This document shows positions 1 through 12,066 of a stretch of 64,000 nt of DNA, in pieces (the stretch's first letter is position 1; every line of letters begins with the position of its first letter). A program made the translations under genes and the position numbers. A model generated the notes under the pieces. It did no database searches. It was not told where the DNA came from and worked only from the letters and a program-made list of their open reading frames with translations. Source of the stretch: Drosophila persimilis (Eukaryota > Arthropoda > Insecta > Diptera > Drosophilidae); the NCBI RefSeq assembly GCF_003286085.1, contig NW_020825345.1, positions 1,178,001-1,242,000 of the forward strand. Direction: 5' to 3'.

Positions 1-956
1 ATTGAAAGGATATTTCTACAGAAATTTTCTTCTACTCTGGGCTCTGGGTGAGTAAAACGTCTTGAAATTTCAATTCAAAATGCATATCAATTGATTGATA
101 ATGTTTGATTTTGGAAGTCAGATAAAAATCGGTTCAGTTTTTCCCAGGCTATACTCCGCAAATATTCTTACAGGTGGAAATGATTTATCTTTGAGATATC
201 CATTCCGTTTTTTCTTGCACGTACATATACTTTGCTTTGAAAGTTGTGGACTTATTCCCTTTTTTAAAAATTAATGTAATACCATAAAATACAAAAAATA
301 AAAAAACAACATTTCTCAATTTGCATTATTTATTTGGATCGCTTAAGAGTTATTTGTGAATGGTATAATTATATTCGAACCCGCCGAACTTGTTTCAAAA
401 CTTGGCAAATGTTTCTCTGGCCCTCTGGTTGAGAGAGAAGAGTAGGTTGTTACCCGGAAAGAAAATCCCGCCTATTATCAAGTTATCGAAAGCTATCCAC
501 ATAGAATCGCATTCTAATTCCATCCAGTTTTCAAATTCCGATATCTGAGAATAGACATAAATATTAATCAGACGCGGAGATAAATAAAGATGTTTGCAGA
601 TAACAAAAACCCAAAAAAAAATACAGAATTCGTTAGGGTCATTCTATGCGGACATCAAACAAATATCATATTTGGGCTTGGCTTTGTTTGCTCATTTTGG
701 GTGTAAACATAATAAATTATGGGATAGGATAGTGCGGAAGAATCAATGGATGAATTGATTTATACCCCGAGCGGAACGACAGACAAGACATTTGCGCAGT
801 GGAATGGATGGCTTACAAGATCTAGCAACAACTTAGTCTAGGCCTAGTGCTGGATTATATTATGGATTGGATTACTACATGCTATGGTATGATCAGCCTT
901 CTTCTTGGACACAAGTTTCCATGTAGATGTGCATGGGGATGCGGGTGGCAGGAACT
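1..956. other. AT-rich intergenic sequence, no gene recognised
   Basis: No reading frame with protein-like composition is seen here apart from antisense shadows of the cuticle gene that ends at 957. The stretch is AT-rich with A and T runs, for example around 286-310. It probably includes the 3' untranslated region of the minus-strand cuticle gene. A GTGAGT that could serve as a plus-strand splice donor sits near position 47, but no exon can be supported. Confidence 0.5.
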
Positions 957-1466
957 TTAGAACACATTGGGCTTCAGCTTGCCGTCCTCCGTGTGGGTGC
1001 GAATGTATTCGAGGGATCGCAGGATGTAGTCCGGAGTGGGCGGCGGCTGGGGCAGGTGTCTGCCCACCACATGGAAGCCCAGCTCATCGGCTATGTAGCG
1101 CGTTTCGATGTCCTCGCCCTCGGGCGAGGTGTAGCTGTAGATGCCAATGGTCTCCAGGGCAGTGCCCGCCGCCTGGACATCGATGCCATTGCTTGTCTTG
1201 AAGGCGTACTTGAAGACTCCCTGCTCGTCCAGCGGCGACACCCGGTAATCCGTGATCTGGGCATCTCGCTCACTGGAGCCCACCAGCCGACGAATGCGGC
1301 GTATCCGCACAAGCCTGGCATCTAATTCGGCCCAAAGAAGGGCCAGGCACAACAGAGCCATGATCTGCAGAAACGAAGAGATCATATCAGCAAAAAAAAT
1401 ATCACAGATCGAAGGAGATCGGGAACACAGATGGGGCTCAAGGCCTATGCTTACAAAATATCGCAT
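957..1466 (-). CDS. Cpr78Cb: RR-type cuticle protein (Cpr78C family, probably Cpr78Cb)
   Basis: Structural cuticle protein predicted to be secreted by epidermis and to bind chitin through a Rebers-Riddiford domain. Two exons on the minus strand: 1466-1455 encodes MRYF and ends at GTAAGC; a 90 bp intron follows; exon 2 runs 1364-957 and ends in TAA. The joined protein is about 139 residues and starts MRYFIMALLCLALLWAEL, a clear signal peptide. An RR core follows (GVFKYAFKTSNGIDVQA, then the Y-IADELGFHV segment) and a proline-rich stretch before YILRSLEYIRTH. The tiny first exon that splits the signal peptide is typical of fly cuticle genes. An open frame continues upstream of exon 2 without a signal peptide, so I prefer the spliced model. 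The symbol rests on family and locus; Cpr78Ca or Cpr78Cc remain possible. Confidence 0.78.
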   Translation of the reverse strand: MRYFVSIGLEPHLCSRSPSICDIFFADMISSFLQIMALLCLALLWAELDARLVRIRRIRRLVGSSERDAQITDYRVSPLDEQGVFKYAFKTSNGIDVQAAGTALETIGIYSYTSPEGEDIETRYIADELGFHVVGRHLPQPPPTPDYILRSLEYIRTHTEDGKLKPNVF

Positions 1467-4408
1467 ATTTTCCTTTGTTTTATACTTTCGCACTCGGCAT
1501 AAAAAAATACACTTTCGGTAGAGTTGAAGCGGATTTCCCCAATCAAATTGATTAATTTCGATATTTAACAGCGATAAAAGATCTGCCACCGATCTCAGTC
1601 CGAACGAAAGACGTCTGCGAGGTTCAAAGTTAGCCACCGTACTGCCAATCCGGCGAGCGCGTGAATTCAAATTTATATGAGGAAAACATAGAGGCAAAGC
1701 GAAAACGACGAAAATCTAATAAGCATAACCAAATGCCAATAATCGTTGGCTCCATCTTTTGTATCTGTAGCTGTATCTCTTGGGTCTGGGGTCTGTGGAT
1801 GTAGCTGGGTCTGAATCTGAATCTGGGTCTGAGGATGGGGCTGGGGCTACACAACTATTCTTGCTTGATAACAGGTCACGCTCATTCAGTAAAGTCATTC
1901 ATTTCCGTTCCTCTCTGAGCCAATCCAATGTCTGTTTATTCATATTTGATGATCCCATACGTCAGCGGTAGTTTCTGCAGACATCTCTGAGTATTCAGAT
2001 GTGCTAAGTAGCTCGAGTTCTCGCTGATCCGTACCCAATTTGAATTCAAATTTATGATGGCAAGAAGTTCCGATATCGTATTGTTTTGATTATTCTGCTG
2101 CGGAAGATGATAAAATTAAGCTAATAAACTCAATGGAATGGCCACCACAAGTTCTTGTTTGGTATTCTTGCATTTCTCTAAGTTTATTTTTGTTTGGTTT
2201 TTTTAATTAGGTTTCACTAATTAATCACTAAAAACAAGTTCTACCAACATTTGATTGAAATGAAAGTCAAAATGCACATGTTTGTATGATCGTATGAGAG
2301 AACATGCCACCTGGGGTTCCAACACGGAAGATATTTGTGCACCCCCCTCCGGCCTGTTCTAATTTATTCACGTTATTATTATTATTATTTAAAAAAAACA
2401 ACATAGATTTTTTAAAGCATTTTCTTGTTTAGTTTTGGGTTGAGTTGAATGCAAATGCTGGCCATAAAAATCACAGAAAATGCGATAAAATCACAGAAAA
2501 TAGGCCATCAAATAATAAGTAGCAAACAAGATGGTTTTAAGATTAACAAGAATATAAAAAGCAATATATTTTACGATCTCTGAGCAGATACAATTGGCGG
2601 AAACAGTTCCGTGTCGAATGAAATAACGGCAAGGGTTCTATAGCTCAGAAAAGCCAATCGAAGACTGATTCTTATTCTGATTGAGTCGTTGCTCGAGTTC
2701 GTTGCCTGAGTCTTTTGTTTTAGCTCTATAAATGTGAGTTGAGTGTGTGTGTGTGTGTTTTGGTGATGAGTGGCATTAATTATGTTAATTTTCTTAGAAC
2801 CAACACAATCTAAAAGAACTTCAACATAAGCATAGGTTGTTTATGCTCACATTTACATACATACGAGTATGCATTAATTAATGCTCTCATAGTTCTCAAA
2901 AACTATCTAATAGTTCACGCACGTACCTAACCGCTCAGGTGCCAACCAAAGAAGATGATAATGCGAAAGATGAAGAACTGGAAAAGTCAGTTCAGTTTGT
3001 CATCAGTTTTCGGTTTTCGGTTTTCTAGTTTTTCGTGTTTTCGGCTATAGTTTCGCAATCGATTCTAAGGCTAAACTATTTGGCGTCGATTTGTGTTACT
3101 TAATTAATGTTGTCCGCGAAAAGATCTCAAAAGACGACTTGTTTGACTTGAAGATTTATGTCTGAAAATGAGCAATAGATTATTTTCGGCACACTCTTTC
3201 TCTTTATAAATGTGTGCAGCCTCCGGATCTTTAGCTATGTAAATTGTCATAAACGCCGGTGTTGTTTATTAATTAGTTAATAATTTTTAAAGCAAATGAC
3301 TCTATGCGGCGCTTGTGCTATTCTTCGGAACCACAACGAAAACGAAATAATGCAAATGTCATTAAAATCAACATATATATTCTGATTGATGGACTGATTG
3401 ATTTTGTTGGCCGACACCTTGAGAGCCTTCAGAGTCGGCAAGTTGTAAGATCGGTCTATGCAAATGCGTGCAAGGTCTAGGTCTGCATAGCATCCATCCA
3501 ACGCACAGTGGGATGAATCAGCTCCACAATTGTGCTGCTGGGGGAGGCAATTTTCAAGTACTGAAAGCACAAAGGTAATTTCGATCTATCAGGCAGTGCC
3601 CTGGTGGTGATAAATGATTGTAAAATAGACCTCTAACATTTTCAGTTTCTCTTTGAATTAAACTTAGCTGCAAACGTGATGGATCTTACCATACCAAATC
3701 AAATTAAAATATTTTGATTGGCTTTTTAGTTGAGTGTTGAGTTTCTTCAACCATGACCTTTTCCAGCGAAGCCAAAACGTAGAATTAAATTATAATAAAT
3801 TACTGATAGCATGCAACAATTTGTCCATATGGAGCCACCGTGTGTGTGTGTGTGTCTGGTTCCCCATCGTCGCCGAACCACTGTGCATAGCTCTGGTTGA
3901 TATTAGTTTGATATGCAGGCACACCCAATCCAATCCGATCGAATCCAACTACAACAAACCAAAACAACTTCATTGTCAGGCGATAATGGCCTGACCATTA
4001 GCACAAATTCAACATAAATCAAGCCCAACGCGATCCTCAAGCCCGTATGGATAGATGCTGCATTGATCGGATCTGCCAATTTATGCATCGGTTCATCATG
4101 CTCATGCTCCGTCAGATCTCTTCCTCGAATTCGGTTCTGAGAACTCTTTTTCCAGAGAGCGGCGGTGGCGGGCGACACAATTAGCAAGCTCGAAAGCTTC
4201 CTTATGCACCGGACGCACGGCTTTTTTGGCAGTTTCAATCTAACATTCGGGGACAGCAGATCGCGTCGCAGTGGATGTTTGAAACGTATTTAACGGTTAA
4301 TAATTCGGTTTGTTCTGACTCGGTTTCGGATTCAGGTTTAACTTCAAGATCGAGTCGAGTCGAGTCGAGTCTGTAAAACGATACATCTGGAATATATTTA
4401 ATTGGGAG
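1467..4408. other. 2.9 kb shared upstream region of two divergent cuticle genes
   Basis: The two cuticle genes are transcribed away from each other, so this region should hold both promoters. No convincing coding sequence is seen; open frames here are short and of low complexity. A (GT)8 microsatellite lies at 2743-2758, another short GT run is near 3840, and a GAGTC pentamer repeated four times sits at 4352-4371 just before the plus-strand gene. A TATTTAA near 4289 is a weak TATA-like candidate. Confidence 0.5.
4352..4371. repeat. GAGTC pentanucleotide, four copies
   Basis: Short perfect tandem repeat 40 bp upstream of the Cpr78Cc start codon. It lies in the presumed 5' untranslated region or core promoter. 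Confidence 0.7.
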
Positions 4409-4845
4409 ATGATGTGGTCGTTTGGCAAGGTTTGTGCGTCGTTTGCGATCCCTGATTACTCAGCCGCTAATCCCATCCCGCCCAGCTTCTGCTGGCCTTC
4501 GCAGTTGCATCCACCAGTGCCGCCACCGCCAATGCCGCCGTGGTGTTCGATCGCACCATCTATTACCACAATACGCCGCCCGATGCCGCGGGCCACTATC
4601 GATTCGAGTTCCAGACGACCAACGGCATCACCACCAAGGCGGCTGGCAACGAGAATGGGGCCGTGGGCGTAGTCCAATATGTCTCCCTCGAGGGCATACC
4701 CGTGACCTTCACGTACGTGGCCGATGCCGATGGGTATCGAGCCGAGGGCGAGCACATTCCCGCCGTGCCGCTGCATGTGCTCCGTCAGCTGGAATACATT
4801 CGCACGCATCCAGCGGTGGATGAGCACAGGTCGAGGCGTTGGTAA
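4409..4845 (+). CDS. Cpr78Cc: RR-1 type cuticle protein (probably Cpr78Cc)
   Basis: Secreted structural cuticle protein with a chitin-binding Rebers-Riddiford domain. Exon 1 is 4409-4429 (two adjacent ATGs at 4409 and 4412; MMWSFGK) and ends at donor GTTTGT. A 56 bp intron follows, and exon 2 runs 4486-4845 to TAA. The joined protein, about 126 residues, has a signal peptide (LLLAFAVASTSAATANA) and then VVFDRTIYYHNTPPDAAGHY. The RR-1 core follows, with F-E-F-x-T-x-N-G and F-T-Y-V-A-D-A-D-G-Y, then a P-x-HVLRQLEYIRTHP tail closely matching the minus-strand neighbour at 957-1466. The two genes are diverged tandem paralogues. An exon-2-only model beginning at the GTG at 4540 would lack the signal peptide and is less likely. 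Confidence 0.83.
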
Positions 4846-5064
4846 GGCTAGAAATCGGCCATAAAGATAAATATATATTGACTTTTGAATATCTGTCAAT
4901 CGCCTGGTGAATCGGAGATAAGCGGAGAACGCCGTTGCACATGAGAAATATTTAAATTTTGTATTTATGTTTATCGTTTTCACATGCAAATGGGACAGAC
5001 GCACAAACAACAACAAACGAGCAGCACAGCGGCAACAGAATTATACCAAAATATATAGCAAGCA

Positions 5065-5070
5065 AATAAA
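5065..5070 (+). terminator. Candidate poly(A) signal of the plus-strand cuticle gene
   Basis: AATAAA about 220 bp downstream of the TAA at 4845. It is the first canonical hexamer on this strand after the gene. Confidence 0.45.
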
Positions 5071-6664
5071 TATTCTATAAATGTATATAAAATACAATTT
5101 TAATTGAGTTGTGGCCCAGAGCGTCTGGAAAGTACAGGTATAGGAAGGAATTCGATGCAGTAAATAACAATCAACGATGCTATTACTATGCGAAGAAACA
5201 GCCATAGCATATGGGAAACATCTTGCCAAAAAGTATTCGGGAAATTCTCGGGATGGGCAAACCAAACCAATGGAAAACACTGGGACCACGCTAGCTGCTT
5301 GTGAAATATGGCAAGAATGTTCTGGAAAAGTGTCAAAGATTCATTCTTGTCATAGCTTGCCGGAATAATGTTTTGATGCTAATCGCCGCACATCAGGCAA
5401 ATCAGTCACACTCAAATGTCAGCTTTCTATCAGCGCAGTTTATAGCGACTACCATTCCAAAGACCTTGACTCGACGGTCTCTAAGAACAACTTTCGCTTT
5501 TGCGACAATCGAGAAGAAGATTGTGGCATGTCGCATATCACATATCGCCTGTCGCCACTCATTTGCATGTGGGCGCCTAATTAAGGTCGTTGCATACTAT
5601 TGACCGACTGACTCTTCAAGACCGACCCCCCGACCGCACTTATGTAACCAGACTAATAAACCAAATTGAGTTGACACCGACGATGGCCCCATTTAATGTC
5701 AACGAAAACAAGTTGCTGATTGATGCATGGCTCGGAATAATCCCTCCGCCAATCAGTTCCGGCCTTGGGACACCACAGCCTCAAAAGTTCATATTGTAAA
5801 TGAATGGAATTGTCGGTGAAGCATTTACGGGAGCCATCAAAACGCCACGAATTTTTTAGTGGAAAGAATATCCCATTAGCACACACATCATAAGCAACTA
5901 TGAATTATTCATAACCGGTTTAGTTTATCTGATCCTCTTTCAACGCAGTCGTTAAACGCTCTAACAGACATTTAAAAGGCACTCCGTTGGAGATCACCAC
6001 CAATTTGTCACTGGACCACAACTAACCAGCGGAATATTAGTTTTCTACATACATCTACATATGTATATTTATGTACACACTCGTATGTTCGCCGAAATTT
6101 TGTTTATAATCGTCCACGTGCCAATCCGGTTGCAAATTCGGTTTCGCGGTTGCTAATCAGTGGCGATTCCAGAGTTAATATCAACTGCTGCAGATTTATG
6201 GGTCGGAACGGGCATTCATAAGGCTATAATGACAGTTTCAATGGCTTAAATGCCACCGATAGAAGTTTAGCTTCCACTCGGGTATTAAATCTTATTAATC
6301 AACTGCATTCAAATTTAAATATGCATTAGTAGCCAACAGGTGCGGTGGGTTTATAAAGAACGAGTTGAAAGTTTCCCCCATCACAATATAAACTTTCATA
6401 GAACCTTACTCAGAGATTCATTCATCCAGAGGCCAATGGCCTGGTTGAACTTGAAAAATACAAACATACATTTATCCATTTGTGTATCTTCAAATTCATG
6501 TTGGGGTTACTGGCTGACTTATGGGCTATATATATTCATGGAGACGAACCTGTCAGCATCTCCGCATCATCGTGTTCGAATACCTTATCTAAATCGATTT
6601 ACATGCATAACAAATTCCACAACTTTGCTTTTGTTTTTACAATAATATATTTCAAGTTTCTTGA

Positions 6665-6718
6665 CATATATATATATATACTTTTATGGGTGTGGGTGTG
6701 AGTGTGTGTGTGTGTGTG
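6665..6718. repeat. (TA)n followed by (GT)n microsatellite
   Basis: TA dinucleotides at about 6665-6680 and an interrupted TG/GT run to 6718, in the intergenic region downstream of pzg. Confidence 0.8.
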
Positions 6719-6897
6719 GGAGAGTGGGGGGGTAAGTAAATATGTATCCAAAGTGGTTTACATGTAACACTCATCTATCATTACGTTTTGATGGGGGAGT
6801 GGGGTAGGACTGCAGGAAGCAGTAGCTATTATCAGTGATCAATAAATCATGCCGAGATGTCAGATCTCAATTGTCAATTGGTTTGGTTTTAATCGAT

Positions 6898-6903
6898 TTT
6901 ATT
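6898..6903 (-). terminator. Candidate minus-strand poly(A) signal for pzg
   Basis: AATAAA on the minus strand (TTTATT as written), about 740 bp past the pzg stop codon. No canonical hexamer was noticed closer to the stop, so the pzg 3' untranslated region may extend this far. Confidence 0.3.
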
Positions 6904-7640
6904 GTGTACTGTTTAATTGTATTTGTGTTGTGGGGTGTATGCATACTTTGTTAAAATAATTCAAGTATCTCACATAGTAATCTAGTATGTTTATACATTT
7001 ATACTTTTTTCCACCGTATGTAGCTTAGTTTTTCTATAATTAAACTTATCCTACAACACCTTCCAAGTCCGAGACATGAACGCGTAGAGCATACCAATCG
7101 AATTCGATTTCGAATGCCAATGGGATCTGAGATGAGATCTCTGGCAGCGGAGAAGCAGAGTGCGAAATGGAAAACGGAAACGGGCTGAACGAACAATTTG
7201 ATTGATTGATTTAATTATTTAGATTAGTATTCCTGGTTTTTCCTGCTCGCCCCGGACGCACGCAAGGGCAGGGTCCAATCAGACAGGAGGGAGAATAAGA
7301 AGTTGTATAGTTTACTGGAGTGTAAATACATATGCTAAATGTAAATATGTTTTATAGGTGTGGTTCGTATGTGTGTTTCTGTCATCTGTAAAATAGGGTT
7401 TTGGTTAGACATGTTGGATGTGTATGTCTCGCTATTCTGTGTGCGAAAGTCCTCCAGAGACCTCGAGCCGTTCAATAAACATTCTATGTGCCCTTACAGC
7501 GTGTGAATCTGTTAAGTCCTGCAAGAGATCATACGTAATCATTAGTAAAATCACAGATGCGATTATCATGAATCCGCTTACCAGTCCTCATCGCATGCCA
7601 GAATTCTGAAGTTTTCACGGCCCCGCCTCTAGAGCCAACC

Positions 7641-10600
7641 CTAGACTGTTTTTGCCTCCGAGAATTCCTCCAGGCCAAAGAAGCTGCCGCCGGAGGCTCC
7701 GCCAGTGCCGCTCGCCGTACTTGTGGCCACCACAGTGGTGGATGCAACGCTAGTGGCTTCGGATACTTGCACTTCCTCGCCGGCCGATGTATCGGCTGCT
7801 TCCTTGTGGTCGGGACTGTCACCGCCGGCGCCCTGCTGTGCAGCCTCCAACACTTGCTGCTGCACGTGGACAATGGGCTGGCCATCTTCGGTGTAGGACA
7901 CGGAAACGGGTATGCGAGTACCATCCTCGCTGATGACATGAGCGCCTTCCTCTCCATCCTGTCCCTGCTGGATGATCAATTGACCCTCGGAATTCAGTAG
8001 AGAGGCGTCTATCAGCTGCTGTTCATTATTATCGCCATGGACCAGAACCATCTGACCACTGCCGTCGTTCATCATTTGCAGGGTTTCGCCCTCTAGGCCC
8101 TCGCCGGACTGCAATACTCCAACGCTCTGCAGCAACTGCTGGATCTGCTCGGGATCCTGGACAATTATCTGGTTTCCGTCGGCATCGGTCAAAATGTGGT
8201 TGTCCAGCTGCAACAAATGGCCGTTCTCGTTGACAATGAACTTAATCTGGCTTCCATCCACCTGCGCCTGCATGGCCTCGTCCAGCTCCATGGCCACCTG
8301 CTGCTCCCCTCCAGAGCCTTCGCCGGCCTCTCCCTCGCCCTCTGCAGAGGCAGCATGCTCGCCATCCGCCGATTCACTGGCTTCCGTGGTGACCGCAGCA
8401 GTCTCCGACTCGGTGGTGGGCGTGTCTGTGGCTTCCCGTTTCTCTGCGGCCTCTCCTTCCTCAGAGGGATGGGCTTCATCTGAGCCAGCAGCCCCCTTCT
8501 CCTTTGCGCTCTCCTCTGTTTTTGTCTTTTCGCTGGCTTTACCACCAGACTTTCCCTCTTCGGGGTTTTCTTCTGCGGCGGCTGCCTCGTTGTCATCATC
8601 GAGGCTGGGCATGGAAACGGGAGCAGCGGCATGGGACTTGCCGTCAGCCTTGGAGGCGTTGGCGCCACTGTTGGCCTTGGCGTCAACGCTGCTCTGGGAT
8701 TGGGATTCGTCTTCGGCCTGGTCTAGATTAGGCATATCAATGGGCATACTAGGGGCACTGGCATTCGCAGAGTCCTGCGAATGGTCACCATCCGGCTGAG
8801 GGATGGTTATGTTGAAGGTGATGCCACCGCTTCCCTCCTGGGAGGTGATGACCATTTCCCCGGTCTTGCTGGTCTTCGGGGCCTCACCGCTCTCGTTCTT
8901 GTCCGAGTGAAGCTTCTCAAATAGGCTCTCAATATCGGCCTCGGCGTTCTGCTCGCTTCCATCATCGGCCTTGCCGCCGCTATCGCCTGGCTCGTCGCTA
9001 AGCAAAGCGGTGGCAGCCGAATTGAGGGCCGCGGCTCCTCCAGCTCCGGGTCCCTTCTTGTCCCGTCTGTGGGTCTCCATATGATGATTGTAGTATGTCT
9101 CCTGGATGAAGGTTAGCGAGCAGATGCTGCAGGAGAAGAATCGAATGTTGTTTTCCCCCTCGCCGCCGGCAGCAGATCCCGAGGCTGGCACGCTGTCGCT
9201 CAATGCCTCATCGATGGTTTCCTGGAGCAGCTTTTGAGTGTTCAGGTTGGGGCTGCTGACAGCGGCCACCTTTGAGGACCCGCCACCGCCCTGATTCTGA
9301 TGGACATCAAAGTGCTTCACGAGCAGCTCACGCTTGGGGAAGGTCATCGAGCAAGTACCGCATTTAAAATAATTTGTCTGATGCTGCTTGGCATGGGTAG
9401 TGGCAGCCTCACGCGTCTCGAATCGCTGCGAGCACAGTCGGCACTTGAACGGCTTCGGTTTGACATGCTTGCGCATATGCTCGTCGAAGACTCCCTTATC
9501 TGTGGACTTGAACTGGCAATGATTGCATGTGTACAGAGCAGCGCCGGTCACGCCCTGGCTCTCGGAGGCAGCGGCGGCAGCAGCAGCAGCCGCTGCAGCG
9601 GTCACAGGTGCAGCAGCTGCTGGTATGGTTGTGGTGCTAGTGACCAGGACATTGGTGGCATGATTGGTCTCCATGTGCTTGCGCAGGCTGGTCTCGTTCA
9701 CGAAATTGATATGGCACATGGCACAAGTATTGTCCATGGCTGTGCTATGGTCACGCACCATATGCTGCTTCATGGCCCCAAAATGGGGGAAGATCTTGCG
9801 GCATGTCTTGCACTGGAAAGTCTGCTGTTTGCAGGTCTCAAAGTGAGTGTTGAATAGCCTCATGTCAGAGGTCTTGTAGTCGCACGAGGTGCACTTGTAG
9901 ATCTTAGTGGCCTTCCGCTGAACCTGCGTCTGTGTGCCTGGGGTGCTGCTCAGCGACGTGATGGGTGCCAGTTTTGGCTGACCTGGAGGAAGGAGTAGGA
10001 TAATGAGTATTATGTAAGGTTAAAAACTGAAACTACAGATTCAAGAAATAGCTTACCTGTCGTTCCCTGGACAATCTTGCGCGGTCGTAACTGATCCCCG
10101 CCAGGACTCTCTTCCAGCGAACGGGTGGCACCGCCAGCTGCCAGCTTTTGCATCTTTAGAGGCGGACTGGAGTCCCCACCGGAAGCATCATCGTTGATTG
10201 CATACTTTTTATTCAGCAAACTAATCAAATTGGTCTTCACACGCTCCACGTCGTTTTCCAAGCGGTCGTAGTAGTTCACCAGGTTTGTGCATCGCGAGCA
10301 GACAAAGTCCTCGCCGCAGACAATCACCAAGAAGCCCTCGCCGACGAGCTGAGCCAATTTATTGGGAAACTTGGTGGCCGTGTGAGTGGTACACATCTCG
10401 GCGAGGGCCGTCTGGGCATCGCATCGTTCGTCGCAAATGTAGCACCGCATGGACTGGCCACCCGCATCAGCATCGCTTGCAGCTTGCTGGGCTGCAGTTG
10501 TGCCCACAGCGCTATTGCCGCCACCGCTGGATGCAACGGCCACGCCTCCACCCCCTGAGCCTACGAGGCGCGTTGTCTTTAGAATACGCGGTTGGCTGGG

Positions 10601-10690
10601 ACCAGTTACGGTGACGGCTCCGCTGTTGAGCAAATTGTTAAATTTGCGATAGGTGACCGGATTCAGTTGATTGTTCATTGTGTGGGACAC
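7641..10690 (-). CDS. pzg: ZAD and seven-C2H2-finger chromatin protein (putzig/Z4)
   Basis: Nuclear DNA/chromatin-binding factor. Exon 1 is 10690-10057, a 74 bp intron follows (GTAAGC donor, CCTCCAG acceptor), and exon 2 is 9982-7641, ending in TAG; the joined protein is about 991 residues. A treble-clef ZAD (C83, C86, C131, C134) mediates dimerisation in this family. Seven fingers follow, at roughly residues 242-262 (C2HC form), 269-290, 298-319, 365-385, 393-413, 420-440 and 497-517. An alanine run of about 12 separates fingers 3 and 4. The C-terminal half is a long acidic, Ser/Ala/Glu-rich disordered region, ending in a Gln/Ile-rich segment with repeated GQ(I/L)I-type strings. Known of the family: Z4/putzig marks polytene interbands, works with Chromator and belongs to a TRF2/DREF complex. 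The identity rests on ZAD plus exactly seven fingers, size and 78C synteny. Confidence 0.87.
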
Positions 10691-12066
10691 AATTGTCTGC
10701 CGTGGCCGTATTGGAGTCTTTAAAATTTGAGCGCAACACGCGCAACTGCAAGCCGCTTCTTTTTTATTATTCGGCGATTACGACGAACGGCGATATTCAG
10801 CACTGCGCTAATGTGTCTGTCTTGTCGATACTTAAAACGTACTGCTTGTTTTTATTTTTTCTGCAGCCACAATACAATTGTGCACCAGGAACAAAAATAT
10901 TTTTGGATTAAATTCTTGTTCTCACTGTCGCGGCGTCACTTTGACTGTACTAAAGACTCGGTGCTGTATTTTTTAGGGTTAAAAATGCGTATGTTTTCTT
11001 CAGCACTGCTCGCTGACTAGCTAGTTGTCTCGCTCTCAAGCAGGCACGCTGCCCTGGCGGTGGGTAGTTGTGCACTATTGTTGTCTCGCTTATGTTATAC
11101 GGAAATGGCGGCTTGCCTAGGCGGTCAGCCACGTTCAGACAAAGAAAAAGTATGACAGTGTTGCAGTTCGGTATTAATTCTATATCTTACTATAGCAGAA
11201 ATAGGTAAAACAAAAGAATTCTGTATTCCTTTTTCCAAAAGTAATCAGATATTACTAGTCAAGAATAGATTTATGTGCATTTGCGGTATTTTTCTGAGAC
11301 ATGTCGTGTACGTCATGCATGTACGAGCCTTACTAGTGCTCAGACCACTCGCAAGGGGTCGCCTTTGCGCGGTTCTTTTAAAAATTCGAATATCTGCGAC
11401 AGAACTAATTTAAACACTTAAGCAGTGAGGCAAGCATCGCATTCCGCTCAGGCAACAACAACCATATAACCAACGATAACGAAGGTACTACATCACTAAT
11501 TGGCTAAAACGGAATACCGATAAGATATTTCGCTATGCCATTGCTGTTTTTAGCCTTTCGATTTAGCTGAATTCGTGTTGAACTTGTTCCATACAGCACA
11601 GCGCAAATGCTTGCTCATTTTTGGGGGTGATGGTGCGGGCAGAGAAGACAGTTGCTTATCAGCACCGATAATTTTTTATTTACCATCCGAACAAGCCAAA
11701 TGCCGAACAAAAGTAAAGGTTGATATGTATTTTGTATCTGAACGGACTTCGCTTTTCAGTCGGCGAACGAAACGAAAAGCGAACGGATATCAGCGAAAAA
11801 ATCGAACCGAAATAAAAGCCTTGCCTTACCGGATACTTTACTGGCCCATTGGAATTCAAATACCATACCATTGTTGCTTGTAATCAAAGCGAGCACTATC
11901 GCACTATTTGCGAATTGCAAAAGCGGCGCAAAATTAATTGGCTTGGCGCATGTTACGGGCCATTCAGTTGTCCAACGATCGTCGCCGCGAATCACATACA
12001 AAAGCGCACTCAACCCGATCCGAACCAAGCTCGGGGGCGTGAGAATCGAACAACAGTGTCTACAGA
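10691..12066. other. Divergent promoter region between pzg and the multipass protein gene
   Basis: About 1.4 kb separates the start codons of two genes transcribed away from each other. No coding sequence is supported. An open frame at 11849-12259 runs through the first exon of the plus-strand gene in the wrong frame and has no domain. Both 5' untranslated regions probably lie here. I found no TATA box that I could place with confidence. Confidence 0.5.

Larger units (their letters stand above)
4846..7640. other. Intergenic region between Cpr78Cc and pzg
   Basis: About 2.8 kb of AT-rich sequence that should contain the 3' ends of both converging genes. Short open frames are present, but none has protein-like composition, a start context or a splice structure I can support. 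It contains a TA run followed by GT runs at 6665-6718. Confidence 0.5.

Noticed and set aside
4456-5016. 186-codon minus-strand open frame
   Set aside because: Antisense shadow of the Cpr78Cc exon continuing into AT-rich sequence.
8194-8799. 201-codon plus-strand open frame
   Set aside because: Antisense to pzg exon 2; composition mirrors the Ser/Ala/Glu-rich coding strand and no domain is visible.
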